Positions 1 through 7,727 of a stretch of DNA of 32,157 nt are shown piece after piece. The stretch's first letter is position 1. Each line of letters begins with the position of its first letter. The notes under the pieces are model-generated. The model saw only the letters and a program-made list of their open reading frames with translations, had not been told where the DNA came from and made no database searches. Source of the stretch: DAOMNN01 sp050486545 (GTDB lineage: Bacteria > Pseudomonadota > Gammaproteobacteria > Burkholderiales > Rhodocyclaceae); NCBI GenBank assembly GCA_050486545.1, contig JBJHDM010000037.1, positions 1 through 32,157 on the forward strand. The letters are read 5' to 3'. Position numbers and translations under genes: made by a program.

Positions 1-531
1 GCACTGCTGATTCTCGCGTTGTTTGCATTGCCCGTGGCACTCGCTGGCGAAGCGACCCAACGCAACGACCTGTTCGACCATGAACTGCGTCGACTCCATT
101 CCAACGAAGTCGTACATCTGCGCGAACACTACGCGGGACACCCGCTGCTCGTGGTCAATACCGCCAGCTACTGCGGCTTCACCCGACAGTTCGAAGGCCT
201 CGAGGCCCTGCATCGACAATACCGCGATGCCGGCCTGAAAGTCATCGGATTCCCCTCGAACGATTTCCGCCAGGAAGCCGCCGACGAATCCGAAACGGCC
301 GAGATCTGCTTCGCGAACTACGGCGTGAGCTTCGACATGTTCTCGCCGATCCACGTCACGGGACCGGATGCCCATCCCGTCTTCCGGGAACTGGCCCGCC
401 AGTCCGATGCACCACGCTGGAATTTCCACAAGTACGTGATCGATCGCACAGGACGCGTCGTGGCGGCCTTTCCGAGCCGGGTCGAACCGGATTCGGCCGA
501 ACTGAAGGCGGCCATCGAACGCGTGCTGTAG
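1..531 (+). CDS. Glutathione peroxidase-like thiol peroxidase, exported (5' end outside window)
   Basis: The frame is open from base 1, so the start lies upstream. The visible protein (176 aa) begins inside a hydrophobic signal peptide (LLILALFALPVALAGEA) and then carries the GPx thioredoxin fold. It would reduce hydroperoxides in the periplasm, probably with thioredoxin-like donors since it has Cys rather than selenocysteine. The peroxidatic Cys is in NTASYCGFT (codon 172-174), and the Trp and Asn of the catalytic tetrad are in RWNF. The loop that normally reads FPCNQF reads FPSNDF here: the resolving-type Cys is Ser and the tetrad Gln is Asp. The gene converges on the acyltransferase. Family assignment is solid; activity and substrate are inferred. 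Confidence 0.85.
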   Translation, partial: ALLILALFALPVALAGEATQRNDLFDHELRRLHSNEVVHLREHYAGHPLLVVNTASYCGFTRQFEGLEALHRQYRDAGLKVIGFPSNDFRQEAADESETAEICFANYGVSFDMFSPIHVTGPDAHPVFRELARQSDAPRWNFHKYVIDRTGRVVAAFPSRVEPDSAELKAAIERVL

Positions 532-626
532 CGGACCGCTCCGCCCGGAGGAGGCACTTCCCGGAATCTGGTGCGACCGCCGGGGAGCACGAGGAACGGC
601 TCAGGCGAAATCACGATGCCCCGCCG

Positions 627-2588
627 TCAATGCGAACGGGTGAAAAGCCCGGACTCGAAAGCACGTTTGAGCTTGGGGGCCAACAGGTCTTCGCCGCAAT
701 CGCTGAAGTGATCCTTGTCGCGATAAGTGATGCACGAACCCACTTTGAGGAAGTCCCGCTCGATCGCCAGGATATCGAACAGCGAGACGTAGCGATATCG
801 GTTCTCGGGCGCGGCGGTACGGGACTTCAGCTCCACTTCCAGCTCGCCGAAGTTCGTGAGGCTTTGATCGAGGATTTTCAGTCCATCCCTCAGCACGTTC
901 AGGTCGTTGAGATCGACACGGGCCTCCACGAAGGGGCCCAGCCAATAGGTCTCCACGAGACCACCCAGACGGTTCAGATAGGCGTCGATTCTTTCAATGT
1001 TGCGGCCGTCCACGAAAAATGGCGCTCCCGGACGAAACGACAGCCACGAGTCAACGTTGCCTCGACGATCGCGAAACAAGTAGGATCCGCTCTGATGGAA
1101 GATCAGGGCGCCGACGGAAGCGGCATTCCGCTCAAGAAAGCGGTCGAACTCGGGATAGTGACAGTTGGGACGATCGTCGTGCGGGCGGCATCCTCCCCGA
1201 ACGACCCCGACGACAAACTTGTCAATCTCGGCCTTGGCGATGATGTTGTACAGGTTGATTGCATGGGAATCGCCAAGCACGATCAGTGATTGACCGAATA
1301 CACCGGCGCAAGCTGCGTAGCGGCGTTCGAACTCCTCGTCGATCGCCCGGGTTGCGAATACGCAACGCCCGTCATCGACACGGTTCCGGTCTGGATCCCC
1401 TTCGGTATGCTTCCGGATCAGGAGGTACAGTTCCCGTTCTTCGCCGACCAGTCGGTGTTCGATATAGTAGCTCTCGAAGCCCTTGGTGTGATTCCCGTAT
1501 GCTCCTATCCCGATGAACGTCAAGCTGGCCAGGGCGGCAAGAATGAAGATCCGGTTCCTGTCGAATCGACGGCGATCCCGGAAGGGTTGCTCGACGAATC
1601 GCCAACTGAAATATGCAAGTATCAGGGCCACGACGGCCAACGCCCCCAGAACCCATTCACCGTACTTCAGCGCGCCGCCATGGCGTGCGAATGCGAACAA
1701 CGGCTGATGCCATAGATAAGCGCTGTAGCTCACCAGCCCGACGCCGACGAACCCCCGGCTGGCCAGGACTGATCCGACGACGGTCGATGGCGTCGCGAAC
1801 ACGATGATCAGTGCAGCCCCGACCGTGGGTACCAGCGCGGGGAATCCGGGAAACGGCGTGTGCTCTCCGAACATGAACACGGCGTAGAGAATCAGCAACA
1901 GGCCGACACCGCTCCCGATCTGGCAAGTCCTCGGGTCGACTGCGAAGGGCGTTCCGCTTGAACGAAAGAGAGCCACCAGCCCACCGATGAGAAGCTCCCA
2001 GCCTCTGGCCGGAAGCAGGAAGAATCCAGCATCGGGTTCATTGATAGCAGCCCATTGCGCCAGAGCCAGACTGGCCATCGCAAGGACAATGACAACGCCT
2101 ACAATGGCCCGCCGTCCTAGCCCCCACAGCAGCATCAGAAGCAATGGGAACAGCAGGTAGAACTGTTCCTCGACGGCCAGGCTCCAGGTGTGCAGGAGTG
2201 GTTTGAGCTCGGCAGCGGTCTCGAAGTACCCGCTTTCGCGCCAGAACAGGAAATTCGAAACAAAGAGCGACACCGCGGCGACGCTACGCGCAAAATCCCT
2301 CATGTCACCCGGCAACATCAGGATCCACGCCGCGGGAAGGCAAGCCGCGATGACCAGAAACAGTGCCGGTAGAATGCGACGAACCCTTCGCTCGTAGAAA
2401 CCGGCAAGCGAGAACGTCCCGCCCGCCATTTCTGCAAGGATGATCGACGTGATCAGGTAGCCGCTGATGACAAAAAAGACGTCAACCCCTACGAATCCAC
2501 CGCCGAACGGCTGGAAGCCAGCATGGAACAAGATCACGGGGACAACCGCAACGGCGCGCAGCCCGTCGATCTCTGGCCTGTATTTCAT
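627..2588 (-). CDS. Membrane O-acyltransferase with C-terminal SGNH domain (OafA-like)
   Basis: Predicted 653-aa enzyme that acetylates cell-surface glycans. Residues 1-~350 form an acyltransferase-3 domain with about ten membrane segments. It opens with the family signature YRPEIDGLRAVAVVPV followed by the His in LFHAGF, then FVGVDVFFVISGYLI, and later SYLWHQPLF. The C-terminal ~270 residues are a periplasmic SGNH-type domain with the GDSH block (LIVLGDSHAINLYN) and a late Asp-x-x-His block (DKDHFSDCG), so both halves look catalytically complete. I chose the ATG at 2588 because the family signature starts 3 residues later. A longer in-frame start at 2681 would run into the tRNA-Ser terminator. 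It stands alone with no glycan-synthesis neighbours, so its acceptor (LPS, exopolysaccharide or peptidoglycan) is unknown. Confidence 0.85.
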   Translation of the reverse strand: MKYRPEIDGLRAVAVVPVILFHAGFQPFGGGFVGVDVFFVISGYLITSIILAEMAGGTFSLAGFYERRVRRILPALFLVIAACLPAAWILMLPGDMRDFARSVAAVSLFVSNFLFWRESGYFETAAELKPLLHTWSLAVEEQFYLLFPLLLMLLWGLGRRAIVGVVIVLAMASLALAQWAAINEPDAGFFLLPARGWELLIGGLVALFRSSGTPFAVDPRTCQIGSGVGLLLILYAVFMFGEHTPFPGFPALVPTVGAALIIVFATPSTVVGSVLASRGFVGVGLVSYSAYLWHQPLFAFARHGGALKYGEWVLGALAVVALILAYFSWRFVEQPFRDRRRFDRNRIFILAALASLTFIGIGAYGNHTKGFESYYIEHRLVGEERELYLLIRKHTEGDPDRNRVDDGRCVFATRAIDEEFERRYAACAGVFGQSLIVLGDSHAINLYNIIAKAEIDKFVVGVVRGGCRPHDDRPNCHYPEFDRFLERNAASVGALIFHQSGSYLFRDRRGNVDSWLSFRPGAPFFVDGRNIERIDAYLNRLGGLVETYWLGPFVEARVDLNDLNVLRDGLKILDQSLTNFGELEVELKSRTAAPENRYRYVSLFDILAIERDFLKVGSCITYRDKDHFSDCGEDLLAPKLKRAFESGLFTRSH

Positions 2589-2663
2589 CTGGTCAACTTC
2601 GGCAAGGGTCAGACAGCAGGGCCGCTGTGCGCAGGCCCGCCCCGCGACTACAGTGACGCACAG

Positions 2664-2690
2664 AAAAAAGCCGCTGTACATCAGCGGCTT
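2664..2690 (-). terminator. Rho-independent terminator of tRNA-Ser
   Basis: An 8-bp perfect stem (AGCCGCTG/CAGCGGCT) with a 5-base loop is followed on the minus strand by six T (2669-2664). It sits 14 bases past the tRNA CCA end and just before the acyltransferase gene. Confidence 0.85.
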
Positions 2691-2703
2691 GCAACAATAC
2701 GAA

Positions 2704-2794
2704 TGGCGGAGAGGGCGGGATTCGAACCCGCGTCAGGGTATTACCCTGAACACGCTTTCCAGGCGTGCGACTTAAACCACTCATCCACCTCTCC
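2704..2794 (-). tRNA. tRNA-Ser (anticodon GGA)
   Basis: A 91-nt class II tRNA with a 7-bp acceptor stem (GGAGAGG/CCTCTCC), discriminator G and encoded CCA (2706-2704). The anticodon loop CTGGAAA sits on a CACGC/GCGTG stem. The variable arm is long (CAGGGT AATA CCCTG), and the T arm carries GGTTCGAATCC. Anticodon GGA reads UCC/UCU serine codons. Confidence 0.97.
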
Positions 2795-2854
2795 GTGGAA
2801 GCGGAGCATTTTAGCAGAATTGGCTTCGCCCGGAACCCCTTGTGGTCTGGGAGC

Positions 2855-4918
2855 TCAACCTTTTGCTGTCTCGGTCACCGGCTCCAGTTCGTCGGAGGGC
2901 AGACGCGGGTAGCGGACGTAGTCGACCAGGTCCTGGATCTCCTTGGGCGGCGGCCGGGTGAGGAGGCTGACCGTGATGATCACCGCGAAGCCGATGAACA
3001 CCCCGAACACGCCCGCGGAGATGGGATTGATCTCGAACCATGCATGGTCCATCGATCCGCCGAAGAACGGATGGGTGCGCACGACGTAGAACACGGTCAC
3101 GGCAAGGCCGGCGAGCATGCCGGTAACGGCCCCGGCACGGTTGGCGCGTTTCCAGAAGATGCCCAGCACCAGCGCCGGAAAAAAGGCCGAGGCAGCGATC
3201 GAGAAAGCCATCCCGACCATGAACAGGATGTTGTCCGGGCGGAGCGAGGCCACCCATGCCGCCACGACGGCGACGACCAGCAATTGCGACTTGGCGATGA
3301 CCAGGCGCCGGTGCGTCGAGGCGCGCGGGTTGATGACCTTGTAGTAGAGGTCGTGGGACAGCGCGTTGGAAATCGTCAGCAACAGCCCGTCTGCCGTTGA
3401 CAAGGCCGCTGCAAGCCCTCCCGCCGCGACCAGGCCCGCGACGACGTACGGAAGTCCGGCAATCTCCGGCGTGGCAAGCACGATCACGTCGGTATTGAGA
3501 CTGAGCTCGGCCAGCTGCAGGATGCCGTCGCCGTTGATGTCCTCGATCTTGACCATCCCGACCTTGCCCCAGGATGCGACCCATTTGGGAAGCTCGGTAA
3601 TGTCGGAGCCGATGAGATTGTTGTAGACCTCCCACTTCGCGAAGACCGCGTAGGCCGGCGCCGTCACGTAGAGCAGGAAGATGAACAACAGCGACCAGAA
3701 CACGGATTTTCGCGCCTCGTCGACGCCAGGCGTCGTGTAGTAGCGCATGAGGATGTGTGGTAGCGCCGCCGTTCCGACCATCAGCACGAAGACGAGCGCG
3801 AGGAAATTGTTCCGGGCCGCCCGGTACTCCTCGGGAGTCTTCCCGGGATGGGCTTCGGCATGCCGCGGCGGGATCTCCGATCGTTTCAACGCCTCCTGGC
3901 GGGCGCGCTCCCACTCCTCCCTCGCCTGCTCGGGCGTTCGTGGCAGATCCCGCAGGGCGCGCTCCGCCAACGCGATCTCGCGCGCCGAGGAATCGGTCAA
4001 TCGCATCTCGTTGAGCCGCTCGACCAGGACCCGCCGTTCGACCAGCAGCGAGTCCGGCAGGTGGGCGATCTTGCCGGCATAGTCGTCGGCGCGGTAACGA
4101 AACTGGAGCCGTGCCTGGGCTTCGACCGGGTCGGCGAACAGCTCGGCTTCCTTCTGCGAGAGCTGCCCGAGCACACTGCCATACACGGCCTGGGGAACGG
4201 GTACCCCCGTCACCTTGTACGAGAGGATGACGACCGGCACCAGGTAGGCCACGATCAGGATCACGTATTGCGCCACCTGGGTCCACGTGACCGCACGCAT
4301 TCCTCCGAGGAAGGAACACACGAGGATCCCGGCCAGCCCGATGAACAAGCCGATCTCGAATTCGACGCTGACGAACCGGCTGGTGATCAGCCCGACGCCG
4401 TAGATCTGGGCGACCAGATACACGAAACTGGCGAGAACGGCCGCCCCCAACCCGACCAGGCGTGCAACGCTGCCCTCGTAGCGTGCGCCGAGGAAATCCG
4501 GAATCGTGTATTGGCCGAACTTGCGCAGATAGGGGGCAAGCAACAGGGCGACCAGAACGAAGCCGCCCGTCCACCCGGTGACGAACGCAAGCCCCTCGAA
4601 GCCGGAGTAGTACAAGGTCCCTGCAAGGCCGATGAAGGACGCCGCGCTCATCCAGTCGGCAGCGGTTGCCATGCCGTTGTACAGCGCCGGCACCCGCCTC
4701 CCGGCCACGTAATACTCCGACACGTCCGACGTACGGCTCATGACGCCGATGCCTGCGTAGACGGCGATCGTGGCGAACAGGAAGACGTGCCCGATCGCAG
4801 ATTGCGACATTCCGAGGTATTCGCCAAGCGACAGCGCGGCGATGAATACGAGAAACGCGCCGGTGTACCAGAAATAGTAGCGCCGGAGCTGCCGGGAAAA
4901 ACCGGGCGATCCGATCAT
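2855..4918 (-). CDS. Sodium:solute symporter, large VC_2705-like type (probable acetate/monocarboxylate uptake)
   Basis: A 687-aa SSS-family permease with about 13 membrane segments. Family landmarks are SEYYVAGRRVPALYNGMATAADWMSAASF spread over TM2-3, the FLGGMRAVTWTQVAQY block, and a helix-rich half near AAALSTADGLLLTISNALSHDLY, where the family's sodium-site Ser/Thr lie. A charged, coiled-coil-like insert of roughly 120 residues (around 240-360) interrupts the core, which fits the enlarged branch of the family. Start choice is uncertain: ATG 4918 has GGAG nine bases upstream and lies 11 residues before the RRYYFWYTGAF block. ATG 4975 and 4936 are also in frame but lack a clear ribosome site. 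It follows the exonuclease fusion and belongs to the block with acs and the SSS kinase, hence the acetate proposal; the substrate is inferred from context only. Confidence 0.85.
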   Translation of the reverse strand: MIGSPGFSRQLRRYYFWYTGAFLVFIAALSLGEYLGMSQSAIGHVFLFATIAVYAGIGVMSRTSDVSEYYVAGRRVPALYNGMATAADWMSAASFIGLAGTLYYSGFEGLAFVTGWTGGFVLVALLLAPYLRKFGQYTIPDFLGARYEGSVARLVGLGAAVLASFVYLVAQIYGVGLITSRFVSVEFEIGLFIGLAGILVCSFLGGMRAVTWTQVAQYVILIVAYLVPVVILSYKVTGVPVPQAVYGSVLGQLSQKEAELFADPVEAQARLQFRYRADDYAGKIAHLPDSLLVERRVLVERLNEMRLTDSSAREIALAERALRDLPRTPEQAREEWERARQEALKRSEIPPRHAEAHPGKTPEEYRAARNNFLALVFVLMVGTAALPHILMRYYTTPGVDEARKSVFWSLLFIFLLYVTAPAYAVFAKWEVYNNLIGSDITELPKWVASWGKVGMVKIEDINGDGILQLAELSLNTDVIVLATPEIAGLPYVVAGLVAAGGLAAALSTADGLLLTISNALSHDLYYKVINPRASTHRRLVIAKSQLLVVAVVAAWVASLRPDNILFMVGMAFSIAASAFFPALVLGIFWKRANRAGAVTGMLAGLAVTVFYVVRTHPFFGGSMDHAWFEINPISAGVFGVFIGFAVIITVSLLTRPPPKEIQDLVDYVRYPRLPSDELEPVTETAKG

Positions 4919-4982
4919 GCGGATCCGCTCCGGCATCGCGACACGGATCGTCTGTCGCCCCGGTCGGACAGCCATGCGGGGA

Positions 4983-7175
4983 TCAATATTTGATCCTCGC
5001 GTAGTACGACTTTTCGGCCGCCTCGCGCGCTTCACGCAACGTGCGGATCCCCATCTCGGCGAGCAGCGGGATCATCTTGATGAAGACTTCGGCCGTGACG
5101 ATGGCGTCGCCAAGCGCCGTGTGGCGTCCTACGATGGTCAGGTTGAGCCGTTCGGCGATCGCATCGAGCCGGTGGGATTCCTGGTTCGGATGCAGGACGG
5201 CGGACAGCAGCAGCGTATCGAGCACCGGCTGGTCGAACACAAGGCCGGTCATTTTTTCCTTCATCTGCAGGAAGCGCATGTCGAACGCCGCATTGTGCGC
5301 GATCAGCACGGTATCCGAGGCGAAGGCGTGAAAGGCGGGCAGGACCTTGTCGATGGTAGGTTGCCCGACCAGCATCTCGGGTTGGATCCCATGGATCGGG
5401 ATCGATTCCGGGGAAAGCCGGCAGCGTGGGTCGACCAGTTGCTCGAACGACTCCTGGCGCAGGAGTTTGCCGTTGACGATGCGGGTCGCCCCGATCTGGA
5501 TGATCTCGTCGCCCTGCGAGGGGTTCAGGCCGGTCGTTTCGGTGTCGAACACGGTGTAGGTCAGTTCGGTCAGCAGCCGATCGTCGAGTTCGTGAGACTT
5601 CTCGGACCACTTGAAGAGGTCGAAATCGTAGTACTCGGGTCGCCCTTCGCCCTTCATGAAGACACTCGAGTCGATCTGTTCGCCGGGGGTGGCCGTCGGC
5701 AGCAGGATGCGGAAGAAGGCGCGATGACGAACCTTCTCGCGCTCGAGCCACATCTCGCCGCCATGGCGATCGATGACGTCGCGAACCGTCAGCGGACTGC
5801 TTTCGCCGGCATAGCGCATCGCCTCGAGTTCCCAGCTCATCACCGTTTCCGTGCTCATGGCCTGGCCGGACCAGATCAGGTCGAGATGCGCCAGGCGTCC
5901 GGCGCCGCTCAGCCGGAAGCGGACCTCCCGCACCTCGAATTCCTCGGACAATCGATTGACGAGATACAGCAGGGCCTGCAGCAGCGAATAGCTGTCGACC
6001 TTCACCCACAGGGATTCATCGAGATCCTCGATCTTCGTGGGGACCTCGAGCAGGGATTCGATGCGCCGCTGTGCCGCGGCGATCAGATCCGCTCCCAGCA
6101 TCTCCTCGAGCGGCCAACGCGACTTGAGCGTATCGGCAAACGCGCCGGCAGTCTGGTCGAGGCGCTCGCTCATGGCCTTGACTTCGTCGCGAATCACCCC
6201 GCGAAACCGTTGGCGCAACTGTTCATCGAGATCCGGGTAATCGAGCATCTCCGCCGCCGCGCGGATGTTGGCAAGCGCCGCACGATTGCCCTCGGTCATC
6301 GTGTGCAGCATCTGGTCCCGCCGCGATTCGGTTTCGAAATCGCGCGTGATGTTGTCCAGCATCAGGATGAATCCGGTCATCACCCGCTCGGCGTCCGCCC
6401 CGTTCTCGCCCCTGGATCCCTCGACCCCGCCACCGGAAAGCACCGGCGCCATCTGCACCCGCAGCAGTTGCCCGGCACCGCCGGTCGTCACGAAGTTGGC
6501 AACCGCCTGCTCGTTGCCGCGACGCATCCGGTACTGGATGGTTTCCAGTGCATGGGTCACCAGGTTGCGGTCGAAAACCGCGTAGATCGAACGCCCCAGA
6601 CCGATCAGCTCTCCCCCCCCGGCCACCAGCGGGGCATCGGAAAGCGCGCGGAACTGCTGCCGCGCCCGGCCGTTGTAGAGCAGGATGCGCCCGTCGAGAT
6701 TGCACACCACCACGCTCTGGGTCAGCTCCGCCATCAAGGCGGCAAGACGGTTCTTCTCGTCCTCCACCGATTGCTTGGCGCGGGCGATCTGGGCTTCGAC
6801 GTCGCGCAACAGTTCATCGCGCTGCTGCGCCAGGGCATTGGCCGTACGCGCCAGCGCCTTGACCTCCGGAGGCCCTTTTTCCTCGATCCGGAAGTCCCGG
6901 TTGGCGCCGAGCATCAGGTGCTGGTTCTCGGCCATGCGCAGCAGGCCCTGCACATACTGCCGGAACAGGTTGCGCACGACGGCCACCCCGACGACGAAGC
7001 CCATGACCGTCATCAGCGTGCCCAGCGGCAGGCGCGGACCGATGAGCTGATCGAGCAGGGACTGCTCGTCGGGCCCGGCGCTGAACCAGATCATCGCGGC
7101 GGTCAGCAGGAACGGCCCGGTCATGAGCAGACCGAGCACCAGGATCGCGATGGCGAAGCGGGTCCGTGCGTTCAT
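4983..7175 (-). CDS. Membrane PAS/degenerate histidine-kinase protein fused to DnaQ-type 3'-5' exonuclease
   Basis: A 730-aa protein in four parts. Two N-terminal membrane segments (about 5-30 and 50-75) are followed by a coiled coil and a PAS-like segment (around NRLAALMAELTQSVVVCNLDGRI, 125-250). Next comes a histidine-kinase-like region (about 265-490) lacking the phospho-acceptor: where HELRTPL is expected it reads EGNRAALANIRAA, and the ATP-binding glycine boxes are absent although RHGGEMWLE survives. The C-terminal ~190 residues are a DEDDh exonuclease with all three motifs: FDTETTG, HNAAFDMRFL and HTALGDAIVTAEV. So the kinase half looks dead and the nuclease half alive. Stand-alone exonucleases beside ActP-like symporters are common in gammaproteobacteria. 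The cellular role is unknown. The start was taken at MNARTRF, just before TM1; ATG 7196 is an alternative. Confidence 0.8.
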   Translation of the reverse strand: MNARTRFAIAILVLGLLMTGPFLLTAAMIWFSAGPDEQSLLDQLIGPRLPLGTLMTVMGFVVGVAVVRNLFRQYVQGLLRMAENQHLMLGANRDFRIEEKGPPEVKALARTANALAQQRDELLRDVEAQIARAKQSVEDEKNRLAALMAELTQSVVVCNLDGRILLYNGRARQQFRALSDAPLVAGGGELIGLGRSIYAVFDRNLVTHALETIQYRMRRGNEQAVANFVTTGGAGQLLRVQMAPVLSGGGVEGSRGENGADAERVMTGFILMLDNITRDFETESRRDQMLHTMTEGNRAALANIRAAAEMLDYPDLDEQLRQRFRGVIRDEVKAMSERLDQTAGAFADTLKSRWPLEEMLGADLIAAAQRRIESLLEVPTKIEDLDESLWVKVDSYSLLQALLYLVNRLSEEFEVREVRFRLSGAGRLAHLDLIWSGQAMSTETVMSWELEAMRYAGESSPLTVRDVIDRHGGEMWLEREKVRHRAFFRILLPTATPGEQIDSSVFMKGEGRPEYYDFDLFKWSEKSHELDDRLLTELTYTVFDTETTGLNPSQGDEIIQIGATRIVNGKLLRQESFEQLVDPRCRLSPESIPIHGIQPEMLVGQPTIDKVLPAFHAFASDTVLIAHNAAFDMRFLQMKEKMTGLVFDQPVLDTLLLSAVLHPNQESHRLDAIAERLNLTIVGRHTALGDAIVTAEVFIKMIPLLAEMGIRTLREAREAAEKSYYARIKY

Positions 7176-7322
7176 TCCCGGTGCCCGCGGAGGCATCCAC
7201 GCCCCGTCCGGATTGCAATGCCGCTCACTCGCTCTCCCCTTGCCTGTGTCCGTTCGAACGCTCCGGTCGTTTTGCTGCCTGCCCGGCATCGCCAGCCGGC
7301 AGGCAGGTCCGCACACCGGGGA

Positions 7323-7694
7323 TCATTCGTCCGCGAGCATGCTGCGCACGCGTTCCACCAACTCCTTGGTCGAGAACGGCTTGGTCATGTAGGAATCGGC
7401 GCCGAGCGCCAGTCCCTTTGCCACCTCGGTGTCGCGTCCCTTGGCCGTCAGCATCAGGATGCGAACGGACTGGAGCGACGGGTCCGACTTGATTTCCTGA
7501 CAGACCTCGAATCCGCTCTTCTTCGGCATCATGACGTCGAGCAGCACCAGGTCGGGCCGTTCCGAACGAATCATCTCGACCGCCTCATCGCCATCCTGCG
7601 CGATCGACACCTCGTACCCCTCTCGCTTCATGAGAAACTCGAGTGAGATCAAGATGTTCTGTTCGTCATCGGCTATCAGAACCCTGCTTGCCAT
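7323..7694 (-). CDS. Single-domain (CheY-like) response regulator
   Basis: A 123-aa receiver domain with no output domain. It shows the acidic pair in LIADDEQN, the phosphorylatable Asp in LVLLDVMMP, the Thr in ILMLTAKG and the Lys in MTKPF. A strong ribosome site (GGAGGGGAG) precedes the ATG. It lies 33 bp downstream of the SSS-histidine kinase stop and is its obvious phosphorylation partner. Without a DNA-binding domain it must act through protein contacts or pass phosphate on. A link to the degenerate kinase-exonuclease encoded next is possible but is inference. Confidence 0.92.
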   Translation of the reverse strand: MASRVLIADDEQNILISLEFLMKREGYEVSIAQDGDEAVEMIRSERPDLVLLDVMMPKKSGFEVCQEIKSDPSLQSVRILMLTAKGRDTEVAKGLALGADSYMTKPFSTKELVERVRSMLADE

Positions 7695-7727
7695 GCTTTT
7701 CTCCCCTCCATCAACCTCTATTTTATT

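Noticed and set aside
2704..2794. tRNA-Ser as an integration site for a genomic island
   Set aside because: No integrase, direct repeat of the tRNA 3' end or change in gene type is visible on either side.
4917..7646. A 909-codon plus-strand open frame
   Set aside because: It lies antisense to the exonuclease fusion and the response regulator, both with clear motifs. Its translation is rich in Arg, His, Gln and Asp with no domain pattern, as expected of a GC-rich shadow frame.
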